Positions 26,547 to 37,266 of a stretch of DNA of 64,000 bases are shown here, piece after piece. Position 1 is the first letter of the stretch, and each line of letters starts with the position of its first letter. Under the pieces are notes generated by a model that was given only the letters and a program-made list of their open reading frames with translations, made no database searches and was not told where the DNA came from. Location: assembly GCA_023055355.1 (NCBI GenBank), contig JALJCS010000001.1, forward strand, positions 47,931,381-47,995,380, written 5' to 3'. The stretch is from Agelaius tricolor (Eukaryota; Chordata; Aves; Passeriformes; Icteridae). The position numbers were made by a program, and so were the translations under genes.

Positions 26547-28128
26547 ATTTTAAACCAAAGCAAATCAGATTCACATTTTTCATGACTCTGCTTATATTTT
26601 CTCTGCTTCTCTAGTACCTTGGTGATATGCTCTAAATGGCTCAATGCAAACCCTACACATCTTGAAAACACTCAGAGAGGTGCAAGGCAAGCAGAAGAGA
26701 CTTTTTTTGTTTCTAATGTGACCAACCAAAAGGGTAGCAAAGTAACATGCCTTCTAACTCCTACCTGTCTGCCAGCTCAATATATGCAGGAGGAAGGAGA
26801 AAAAAATTGTTTCTTATTCCTTCCTGTGAACAAAAACTTGGTTTCAAAAGTATAAAATGCCAAACAATAAAAGAAGTGAATCACTGGACTGATGTCCAAA
26901 AAGGCTGCTCCTGCAAAAAAATCACAGAATCCAGTAATGGCTCTGCTGCAATGGCATGTACAAAGCCTCATGCCTTTCCCTGGAAGGGAGCATGAAGTTT
27001 CAACAAAATAGGGTTCTTTAATCTTCAAGCTGAGCCTTTCATGGATCTAGACCTGCCCTAAACCTGCAGTCAGGAGTCAGCTGTTGTCTCCTACCCATTC
27101 CTGTGCATCTGCCCTGCTGCCCACTGTGCTGGCTCCTCATGCCAACTATTGTCTGAGGTTTTTAGCTGTCATCCAGAAAACACCACATCAATATTCTGAG
27201 CCCCATTCTTTTATGAGAATGAGGAGTTTTATATGACTTTTATGTTGAGCTGGCAGAAAAGCTGGGGCAAATTGGAAGAAAAGTATTCCATAGACAATCT
27301 GAGTCCAGCTAACCACTGCAGGTAGGAAGGTTTCTATCAAGGAATAGTTTAAAGAAATTAAGCAAAACTAAAACACTTTCATAATATTGTAATATTTATG
27401 ATGTGTATTTAAATCACATGCTGAAATTTCTGTAAATGCAATATTTGACAATCCATTTCCTAAAGAAATCAGTTTAAAAAAATCACCCTAGAATGAAATA
27501 ACCAAGAAAATCTAAAACATGCTACTTCATTGTTAAGTATAACACTGCTAATAAATTTTGAAACAAAAAATGTTTAATTTCTCAGAAAACACTAAGAAAT
27601 GCCAAACACTAGTATGTAATGTTGCTGCAATTCAATACTGTCTGATTTAGAAGACTCATCAGCCTTTTCACTACTTCACACCTACTAGGTAAACCAAGGA
27701 TACTCTCAATAAAACAAAAGGTATGTTTTCAGATTTGCAACAAAGAGCCTAAAGAGAAACTACAAATAATTTAATACATCTTATGTAACTGTTTCATATT
27801 TTTTCAGATTTGTATTGTAAGAAAAAGGTAAATACATTTTAGATACATCATGTATCTAATAAAGCCTCTTTTTTGGAGTTATTATAAAGCAGAGCACTAG
27901 GGCTCAGGAGCTCAGTCCCTGGGCAGGGACCGGGTGCCCGAAGCTAGCTCGCTCATGCCAAGGCCACAGGGCTACCATCTAGCAAGCATGGTGATTATCA
28001 GCTCTATAGTGATTGCAAGCTCTCAGGATTTCAGCTCTGCTTGCTAGGTAGTGGTGCCCTGGGCTGGAGGCTGCAGCAGACGGAGAGAGAGGAGAAGGAG
28101 AAGGCGCAGGCTGTTCCATGGAGATGGC

Positions 28129-28134
28129 TTTATT
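28129..28134 (-). promoter_or_regulatory. Polyadenylation signal of minus-strand LTR
   Basis: AATAAA on the minus strand (TTTATT on plus), 65 bp downstream of the LTR TATA box. That short distance is usual for LTRs with a compact R region. It lies in intron 4, about 1.66 kb after the exon 4 donor and in the same sense as UST, so it could end UST transcripts early. Confidence 0.5.
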
Positions 28135-28198
28135 TGGGGAGGTCTGTGAAGGGTCTCTGCTCTTCTTCTTTCTCCCCTAATGGGGTACAGTATGCTTC

Positions 28199-28205
28199 TT
28201 TTATA
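28199..28205 (-). promoter_or_regulatory. TATA box of minus-strand LTR
   Basis: TATAAAA on the minus strand (TTTTATA on plus), within CCCTATAAAAGAAGCAT, about 195 bp inside the proposed LTR start. A CCAATGG box lies about 30-40 bp upstream of it. This fits a retroviral core promoter facing the same way as UST. Confidence 0.5.
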
Positions 28206-29791
28206 GGGTTGGAAAGGATCCAAGCTTGACCAATGGGTAAGGGGTTAACATGACATTGCCTTATAGGGTTACAGAGGTAGGTTAAGGGGTGGAGGACAGG
28301 AAAACAGGAATTTTCTTTTGCTGTTTCAGCATTCCTATTGTTCATATCCTCCATGGTGCTTTTCCTAAATCTATGGGGTTTACTACATGTATCCACTACA
28401 GAAGAAGCATGATACCTTAGTGGCAAGGATGTACCATAGGTACAGAAAATGGGATCCCTAGGGAGGAGCAAGAGGTTAAGACTGTTGGTCTTTTTCTCTC
28501 ATTCCTAATGTTGAATACCATCTCTGTAAAATCAGTCTAATCAGGAAACATCCCTTTGACCCTCACATGTGGCTACTCTTTTGATCTTGCAGTTCAGAAG
28601 AGGAAAGAGATCATTTACCAAAAGTGTGAAGTCCTAATGGTTTTTATTTTTTTAAAGGTAATACATTAGAAATGGAACTCTCAAGGAATCAGAAGAGAGA
28701 ACACAGAAGATAAAAATTTTGTTTAACTCCTCCTGTTTCCATATTAAAAAATCACGCCCACAGTTAAGTTCTATAGCAACTGAATTTCCAATTGCTCAAA
28801 ATATTTTATTTTCCAAGAAAATAAAAACACACCCTGCCCCGAATTTTATAATTTCTTACTACACTGCCTACAGAAGCTTGAAGCCATGCACTCACATTAC
28901 CATGCAAACAAAATGTACCATACTGTGTAATTAGACAAGCTTTGGCAAAGATCTGCAGTACGATCATAATTCTACCGAATTTTAAAAAATCTAAATTCAA
29001 GGAATCCAATCTGGTGGCACAGATAGCATGATTCCTGAATATCATTTCCAGATTAAATTTACAGCCTGGGCAATAAGCATCTGCAGTCAGCTTTAACCTC
29101 TGTATCCTGGCTAAATGCTAACTGGCATCACTCACTCAAGGCCTTCCAAAAATTCCTTAGAAGTTTCATCCAAATTCAATCTTCTTCACATTCCGTGCTA
29201 TAAAAGTCTCTAGAGTCTTGCAGCATACTTTTAAATATCTGCCAGAAGAAACAGCACTCCCATGATACAGAGTGTAATCTGTTTGCATGGTTTAAAAATA
29301 CTTCCATAGCCTGTGGAATGGGGACTATTTTGTCAGAACAAAATTAAATTGGTTATATTGGTAAAGAGTTATTCCAGGCACAAAATTAATGAACTCAGTG
29401 CAGTTTTAGATCTCCTTTTAGTGTCTGCCTGTATGCAGATGAAATGTTAACAGCAGTGTTCTGCCACTTTTAAAACACAAGTGCACAGTTTAAAATCCTA
29501 AGTTACCATCTCTTGCATGTTGACTGGAAGCATTATAAATCACAATAATTTCAAGAGGCAAAAACATATAATGGCATCCTGGCTTTTCACAAACATACCG
29601 TACATAATTATGCTACAGAAAAGTGAGTGTGGGGGGAAAAAACCAACAGCTTCGGAATGTGAATTCTAGTGCCAGAAGGAAGGAAAAAAAAAGTGCATTG
29701 TATTGTTTATGAATAAAAGAGGGGAAAAGTTTTATGTATTACAATTAATAGAAATCAATGAAAAAGATTTTTGACCAAAAAAATGCCTTAC

Positions 29792-29871
29792 CTTGAGAAG
29801 TTGAGGAAATGAACATGTCTAGTGAATAAATAGGGCTGCTCAGCAGTGCTTATGTTTTTAATCAATTCCAT
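29792..29871 (-). CDS. UST: UST exon 4 (80 bp, catalytic His segment)
   Basis: An 80-bp exon on the minus strand, with acceptor TTTTTAG before ATGGAATTG and donor GTAAGGC. It starts at phase 0, encodes 26 whole codons (MELIKNISTAEQPYLF, then TRHVHFLNFS) and ends with AG, the first two bases of an Arg codon completed by exon 5. The first His of RHVHF (residue 19 of the segment) aligns with His142 of HS2ST1, a catalytic base, so this exon probably carries the active-site His. NIS and NFS are possible glycosylation sequons. Loss of this 80-bp exon would shift the frame. Confidence 0.96.
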
Positions 29872-32041
29872 CTAAAAAGAATTTAAAAAATCAAATATTC
29901 CACGTTATATCAACGCACAACTTGAGACAAACATAAAACTTTCAAACAACAGATGATGATATAATTTTCAAGTCTGAATTACTCAGGACCTACTTCCCCA
30001 CTATTCTTCCCAAACACTGTCATCAAGATAGGATGATGAATATTTTATGTCTAAGCAAGAAAGGCTGAGCTGCAGACACCATTCTGCTACGATGGAGCTT
30101 ATGTACTTCCAAAATACTTCCAAAAGCAGGTATCAGTCTAAACAAAGGCATAAAGGAAAAATCTAAACTGTCTAAATCTGCAAGAGCCTTCCAAATGGCA
30201 GCTACCCTCTGAAGACACTAGCTCTATTCACCCCAATGCCAAAAATGCAAAATGTCTGTAACAGAAAGCAGGAGCTGAACCAATGGTCATTTTTGTGTAA
30301 CAATAAACACTGCCAACACAGTCAAGACACCAACTGATTTGCTTGTTTAAATATAGAAATCAGGACTTGCAATTTCTTTTACTATTACAACAAATTAGGA
30401 GTACAAACTGAATGGGCACTTTTAGAAAGATCATGCTAAATTCTAGTTCAGGCCCATTCACAATGTTAATTTTTTTCAAAAAAATGATTAATTAATTTGA
30501 GTTTTCAGACCATTAAGATAGAATAATGTAAACAACAACATAGATATGATAATCTATTTTGTGTGAGCTGAACTCTAGCTATAATTTACGGGAAACTGGA
30601 AGTATCTAGTGAAGCATCATGCTAGAAAGTTGAGGTTTCAGTTAATTTTGCTTCCTTCTTATTAATTTCCTAAAGGTTTCATTTCCAATTTTCTGTTCTG
30701 TGTTCAAATGCAGGCTATGTTATGGACACTGAACAGAAATACATTTGAAATGACAGGTTTATTGATTTTGCAAACTGGGTAGTAGAAAGCAATTCATACA
30801 CTGGATAAAAAAAGAGGCAAGTCTGTGAGCTACATGTTCTGATTTGAATCATATTTATCTATGTGAGGAGACAGTAATTAAAACATTTATTTCTTAAAAC
30901 TGGAATGCTATAGTTGACATAGATAAAATAAGCAAGAACATGTAGTCCAGCCTGTTGTGTGGTCAAAATAAAGTAACTAGCATATGTGGAGCTACTAGCA
31001 GCAAAAAGAGCATCGTAAAAAATTCTGCCCATGCCATAGCAAATACCAAACCACATTTAAGAGGTAGCAGTTGCCAAATTTTTTCCCCTTCTAATGTCCA
31101 GTTTCAATGGACTGATATTTTCCCATGGTTTTTATAATTTGTGTCACATCTTACTGCTTCTTATCCATCTTGCATCCTCCACTTTTTCCCAGTGCACATA
31201 CCCTGCCTCCTTCTTTCAGCCAACATAAGCTACAGCCATTTAACTGCCAGAAAGAAGTGCACACACTTAGAGACTTTCTCTTCTTTCCCTCTGTCTTCAA
31301 CAATTCTATACACATACACGTATGATGACCACTGAAGCAAACAGTTCGGCTTGTCCAGCTTCTCAGGATGGACCTTTTCCAGTCCAACTGGTTTGAGCAC
31401 ATCAGGGTATTTGAGGTACAGACCTTATCCACCACAACATATTAGGTTTGAGAAAGTATAGCAAGGTATGCTACAACTAAATAAGGCTGAAAATCCAAAG
31501 AAATGGAATGTAAGATGAGATCACCAAAAGAAAGTCACTATAAAGGGAAAAGAGAAACAAGGGAATATGGAGAGAACATGTGCAATTAAAAAAATAAAAT
31601 TAACACAAGGAATTTAAAGAAATAGTAAGGGAATAGCATCCCTTCCTTAGCTAGTGATATATGGAGTCTGGACTGCTTGATTTAAGCATAAACTGGTCTT
31701 TGCACAGCTTCTTCAGTACAATATAAATGCATTGGGAAAGAAATTCATAAACCTGAAGGGCAAAGCTTGTCCAGATCAGAATTAGAAAGCCCAGGAAGCT
31801 TTGCAATACTTAGCACAAAGGAAACTAAGTATTGTTTCTTCGTGTTCTGAAGAGACAAAGGCTTTCCTAGCAAACCAGTACGTTGACATTTCTTTAGAAC
31901 TGGTAACTCACTCTGACAAAAAATTATATTCTTCATTCATCTTGCAGAATCAAGCAATAGAAGACCCTGTAGCCTGTGTATCAGATGTCTCAATTGGATT
32001 CTGTGATAGTCAACCTGCTACAGATTCTTTTTCTGGTTTTG

Positions 32042-32059
32042 TTTTTTTTTTTTTTTTTT
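32042..32059. repeat. Poly-T tract (T18)
   Basis: Eighteen T residues in a row in intron 3, preceded by TGGTTTTG. No retroposon body was recognised on either side. Confidence 0.85.
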
Positions 32060-35000
32060 ACTGAGACAAGTTACAAGAGAAGTGAAATTCTCAGAACTGT
32101 GTAAAGCCAGATGTTATATTTTGCATTTTACTTGTGTTGCTCTATCTGCATGAAGTAAGGAACGAAGACAGCAGAAGGAAGTTACTGATCTGGTATAAAA
32201 ACTCTGTTTGTGCCCCCATGGTCATCACTGTAATTCCTTCTTGGCATAAATTAAAAAAACCTTACTAGAGTATAAATATGGAGATATAAAGGTACTGTAC
32301 CCATACAAAGTAATCTCACTAAATCTAAAAACACAGGCAGCTCTAGTAGAACACTGCCAGATAAACTTAGCTGGGGGTATATGTGAGTGTCGCAAAGCAC
32401 CACCACACGAGCTTCCCTTGGCTCCCAGCTGTCCCCAGGGCTGGCACCCATTTGCTATCAGGAAGCAGATTCACATCACAGCACTGCCACGTTTCTCACT
32501 CCATTCCACCTGATGTCAGTGTCACATGAACCTGATGCTGGACAAGCACAGGCACTTCAGCCTCAGGAGCAAAGGGAGGCTGGAAAGATGCACACAGTGC
32601 AGGACAGCATCTGGCTCCTGGCTTTTTTTTTTTGATCTCTTGCTACCAAACTCAGTCTCTTGAGCTAAGACAACAGCTTGCTTTAAAGCAGAAACAGAAT
32701 TTTGTTTTGACTTAGAGTACCTTCATATTTAGACACTTAATGATCAACTGGACTTGTAAGCAGATGTGGATAAAGCTACAATGTGCATAAGAACAAACGA
32801 GCAAAATCCATTCTTCTAAAAACCCTGCCAAAGGGGTAAGTTAGACTCAACTGAAATGACATACAGATGTCAGGAGGGAAAAATAAATAACTGTAATGGC
32901 TCATGGCCACATGCAAATTGTGGCCATATTTCCCATGGGCCGCTCCCTCTCTCATCATGCTGTCCTGAACGGCTTTCAGGCTAACAACCCAAATGTATTG
33001 CTCAGAAAAACATAGTGAGCCCTTCCTCTTTCTAAGATTATGGCAAAGAAAAAAACAAAACACAACCAAAAGAAAAATCTCCATTGTCTCTCAGAAGAAT
33101 AAGTTTGGTTGGTTTGTTTTGGTTGTTATACTTTTTCTCATTTGTATGTTTGTTTCTATAAGATGAAACAAGAACAAAAGAAAATAAAATGTAGAGGATC
33201 CAACCCACAGAGACCAAGAGTGAGCAGAGGATGAGGGTTGAACAAAACAAGTGCTTTTGGATGAAATGAGTGATGAAGGAGAATGACATGCAAGTACAGA
33301 TGATCATATCATCCTAAGTTTGAAAAGAAATAAAAGCAGCAGAAGATAAACAACCCTGGCAAACTCTGCTAGGGAAGAGATGAGTCAGAACACATCCATG
33401 GTTGGAGGGAGAAGCTATAGAAACATTTGGAAAAGTACAAAAGGAGCATGTACCTGCTAGGATTACGGCCCACAAAGAGCTATTTCTCTCTCTCAACTGC
33501 TGCCCAGAGCTCTCCTGCAGGAATTAGGCAGCTTCAGTGAAACATTGCTGAAAAATACACTAATTAGCTCTTGAAATTAACTTGCAATGGGCTGGTGCTG
33601 CATTGCAAATAACGCTCCAGCAGATGGCACCATGAAGTGACTCCAGGAGGGCTGGATGGGGATGGATTTTCTCTAGTCTCAGCATTGTTCCTGCACAAAA
33701 ACTCAACTCTGGCCTTCTAGACAAGCCACCTTTCTCTCTTCTGGAGATGGCTAGTCTAGTCCCTGTGCTAACCACTCAGAGCAGCCCCACTTTGTTTGAG
33801 GTTTGCAGTAAGTAAATTCTACTGGGAACAAAAGGAAATAACCAGGTAACAATCCCACCCAAACAACAGCCAAAATGTTACTATTTTTATTTAAGATGCT
33901 GTATTTCAGTGTGAGAATTTGAGGTCAAAATGTATAAAGATGGTGAGGCAACTGGGATTTTGCAATGTGGTCTGCTGTATCACACTATGGTCTCCACTAA
34001 TATTGACACAAAAAGGACAAAACAACCCCTCTGTATTTATTTTCCCTGTGAGCTCTTTACTTTGTTCCACTCCTTTCAGTCTCTACTGAAGGCATGTAGG
34101 GCTCAGGAGGCACAAGTACCTACAAGAATTTTGGTATATCACTTTCATCTCAGTACTCATTTCCATAAACAACTCACAACTCCCAGGAATGAGACTAGAT
34201 CTTCATTTTTAGCTCTCAAAAGCTTGGAATGGTTTCAAGAATTTCTTCACCTCCCCAAGCTGGTATGACCAATTTTCTGTCTTTAAAAGCATTTTAGAAA
34301 AATTAGTGATGGATTTTTAGTGCATTGAACTGGAATTACACATAAAGTTGGCTGCACAGCTGTAATGATGGGTGGTAGAAGGAAACAATTTGAGGATAAA
34401 CTACCAATTACTCTTGTATGTGACTGGCATTTCTATACCTATAAGCATACTCATTCTTACTTCCCTGAATGCAATAAAATGGTAGTGGAGGACAAAGTCA
34501 GGGCAGGGGAAGACTTCATTTTGCAGCAGTTTGAGTGGCATTTTAAAGCCACATCAATTAGGTTAATATTATGTATTAGTTCCTGTATTTAATTTACTTG
34601 AAAATACTACAGCAAATGGCAAGCCATATATTAATATGTCTGTTTCCAGAACTCGCTTCCTTATGCCCACAGATGTTCAAAGGCTGCACTTCTAATTGCT
34701 GGCAGACACACATAATTTGGGAAAATTTCTTAGTAGGAAGCAGACTGGAAAAGGCAATAAGAATATGGATTCCAATTATGTGCAATCCCCACAGTCATTA
34801 AAAACACCTACATACTTAACTTTATTTAACAACAGCAGACTGCATAAGCTAAATATTTACAGAAAAGTCTTGGCTGGATCAGGGCTTTAACCAAACACAG
34901 GACCCAGAAATGACAGAAGGAAGAGACACATATCATCTCAAGTGAGAAGCCCATGCTCATGCTGGAAGCCTACAGCCCAGCCCAGCTCTCTTTTTTCTCG

Positions 35001-36745
35001 TTCCAATGCCTGGAGCCTGAGATCATTCATTGCCTTAACTTCCTCCTGTTACACCACATTAAAGGTGGAAAACATCATTTATTTTTTCATATTCTGCTCT
35101 TAAAAATTGAGAAGACAACTAAAAATGCTCTAAACAACAGAATAGTTACTGTCTCCAAGCATGTTCTCTGGTGATCAAAGGCACTTTTCAGCTAAAATAC
35201 TAAATAAATTATGAGCCTATTGTAACTATGGAAATAAACCGTAAATAAAAATAAAGAGACTCAAATTATGGCAGGAAAGTCTATAGAGTAGCTCTGTAGC
35301 AATACTTCCAGCAGATTTGCCGTTTAGTAAATTAACCACTTGGGGAGGGCAAAAGGTAAGGCAGATAATTATTTGTCAGTGTGTTGGTTGCATCAAAAGT
35401 AAGTCTGGGTCTCTCTGGAATCTCCACATGCTGGACTAAAGCATGGAAAACTGTGAAGAAGTGATCTTGTATCATGTTTTAACAATGGAAAATCCACCTA
35501 CCAGAGAAAGACAGAACAGAACTGAAAGGAAAAAGCTGATCACAGTGAAAGCTAGCAATTACCAACCCCTGAAAGATTTTTGGGCTTTATGGTATGTCCC
35601 TCAATCAGCAGCAATGAAAATTGATTAAAGATACAAACAAAACCCGAGCAGTCCTACCCACAGAAATCCCCTATCCCAGCAGAAAAACTAAGCAGACAAG
35701 CTCTGTAGCACAGGATAGTTACACTCCTTTCTGATGGGACCATATCGCCACCTTCCCAGGCTGCACAGCGCTGCCGTAGGATTCATACAGGGATGCTGCA
35801 GCAGATGCAGAGCAGGCATTTCCTTGGCCACAAGCAGGGGCAGTGAGGGGACACTGTCCCCTTCCACAGCCTGTCCCTGGCGTGCCACATCCAACCATGC
35901 ATGGCAGCTGTATTTGGGCTGGCATGGCAGCCCTGCCCGTGGACCCCACCTCTGGCTGAACTTGACTTATGGAGTGTTAGCTCAGTCAGCTGTGGTGGGA
36001 CCCCGTGGACATCTTGAAAGGGAGGAAGATGGGACCTGAAGGAGCAATATCAGCTCCTAAATTTTCATTTGGAATGAACTGCTGCATCTAAAATAATAAA
36101 CTTGTGCTCATGAACAGGCTGCAAGTAAATGACCCCCAATCACAGCACAATGTCACTGGCAGGCCCACATCCATATTTTGATCATTGCACACATCCTTTT
36201 GTGGTTTGCAGGCTGCTATTTCTAGAAGTGACACAGGCAGCAATTGCAGTCTTTACCTGATCAGCAGCTCAAAATAGCAGCAGTGGGCAACATGTGCAGC
36301 ATCCAACTACAGACGTGCACTTTGAGTCTGAGGTTTTCCTGCACTACTTGTATCAATCTGTTCACAGAAGTGATACTTAGAGTGGGTACCCTGAAGAGAA
36401 GAAAATTTAAATAGCAGATCTGTCACAGAAACAAAGCTGCAAAAGTAATCCTTCTACAACTTTAAGAGAATATGAAAAAGGGTGTCTGCGTAAAGATGTT
36501 TCATGCGGTATTTCCACTTCCCTCAGTGAGGGTTGTGCAAAAACATGAAAAAGACAGATAAGCAAAAAGCTGAGATAGGATCAAGAACATGTCATAATAC
36601 AGAAACATGGGTTAGCATGGCCCTGGGAAACAACTTTTTGAAGCAACTGATTACTAGAAGTGAATTAAGAAAGTCATCAAAAAGGACCTTTTTGGCTATA
36701 ATTTACTCCTGCTCTGTTTAAGACCCAAGCTAGGTCTGAATAAGG

Positions 36746-36960
36746 TGTCCTGGTTATAGGATAAATGGCTGCAGATACATTAATACATGTCCCAGATACG
36801 CTTGCACTTAACTTCACTGTACTAATCTTTCTTGCCTTGCTAGTCTAACTGCTTTGCTGACTAAATTCAAGAGCTGTCTCACTGGAAGTTAGTTTTTCTG
36901 GTTAGCTGCCACATCATGTTGTTCTTGGCTCTGCCACCCATTTCTCTTATTAAGTGAAGT
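36746..36960 (+). mobile_element. Possible LTR 5' fragment
   Basis: TGTCCTGGTTATAGGATAAA at 36746 resembles the sequence at 5631 (TGTCCTGGTT, TAGGA and AAAT shared) and the opening of avian ERV LTRs. The following 200 bp are AT-rich without a recognised LTR end. Treat as a weak candidate; the end coordinate is a guess. Confidence 0.25.
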
Positions 36961-37110
36961 CACTTAGAGAACGATGAATTCCGCATGATTACTCAGGACA
37001 AAGTAGCAATGCATCTTTTCAACAGGATTATCTGCTAACATATGCCTTTGTTTCTCAGTTTCATACACATAATAAGAAAACAGGATCTAAGACAAGCAGG
37101 AGTAACTTAC

Positions 37111-37266
37111 CTGCTCATTTTTGGTCAGTCTTGTTTTGTTATGTATGTCAGATGTAACCAGGTTGAATCCATGTTTCTCCGATAAAATTCTTAAAAGCAA
37201 AACCACAGTTCGACTTCCACACTTTCCAACTCTGTTGTAGACCACCTGACTGGGGAAAGGAAGTAC
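37111..37266 (-). CDS. UST: UST exon 3 (156 bp, 5'-phosphosulfate binding site)
   Basis: This exon has exactly 52 codons, with an AG acceptor above 37266 and a GTAAGT donor at 37110-37105, and is phase 0 at both ends. The translation starts VLPFPSQVVYNRVGKCGSRT and ends TRLTKNEQ. Residues 12-20 of the segment (RVGKCGSRT) hold the 5'-phosphosulfate binding loop of the 2-O-sulfotransferase family. The loop's Lys corresponds to the PAPS-contacting Lys of HS2ST1. The rest is the helix after the loop (VVLLLRILSEKHGFN) and a sequon NKT. I recall this part as essentially identical to mammalian UST, which shows strong constraint. HS2ST1 is excluded because its loop reads differently (PKTAST type). 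Confidence 0.96.

Larger units (their letters stand above)
27915..28400 (-). mobile_element. Probable solo LTR, ERVK-like, UST-sense
   Basis: On the minus strand this stretch has the order of a retroviral LTR. A TGTAGTGGATACATGTAGTA start at 28400 is followed by a U3-like region with CCAATGG (rc at 28230-28240), TATAAAA, and 65 bp later AATAAA followed by a GC-richer U5-like tail. Composition differs from the flanking intron. The 3' edge is unclear: it may end near 28049, where CCACTACC mirrors the 5' TGTAGTGG, or near 27920. No target duplication was found, and similarity may extend up to about 28578. No viral coding sequence is present. Confidence 0.6.
13310..29791 (-). other. UST: UST intron 4
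   Basis: A 16482-bp intron between the exons with the catalytic His and the 3'-phosphate motif. It contains a poly-A run of 20 at 15244-15263, a CR1 3' end at 18.1-18.3 kb, a 1.55-kb CR1 fragment at 25.0-26.5 kb and a minus-strand LTR at about 27.9-28.4 kb. Between these (13.3-18.1, 18.3-25.0, 26.5-27.9 and 28.5-29.8 kb) I see nothing beyond AT-rich sequence, poly-A/T tracts and short chance ORFs. Confidence 0.85.
29872..37110 (-). other. UST: UST intron 3
   Basis: A 7239-bp intron. It contains a T18 tract at 32042-32059, a GC-richer stretch at 35.73-36.04 kb that I cannot identify, and a possible LTR-like start at 36746. No gene, RNA or confident repeat was seen in the remainder. Confidence 0.85.

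Noticed and set aside
13156..37266. HS2ST1 as the identity of the sulfotransferase exons
   Set aside because: The RVGKCGSRT loop, RHVHFLNFS and RDPVNRFLSNY segments match UST; HS2ST1 has different residues at these places (PKTAST loop, RDPIERLVSYY type).
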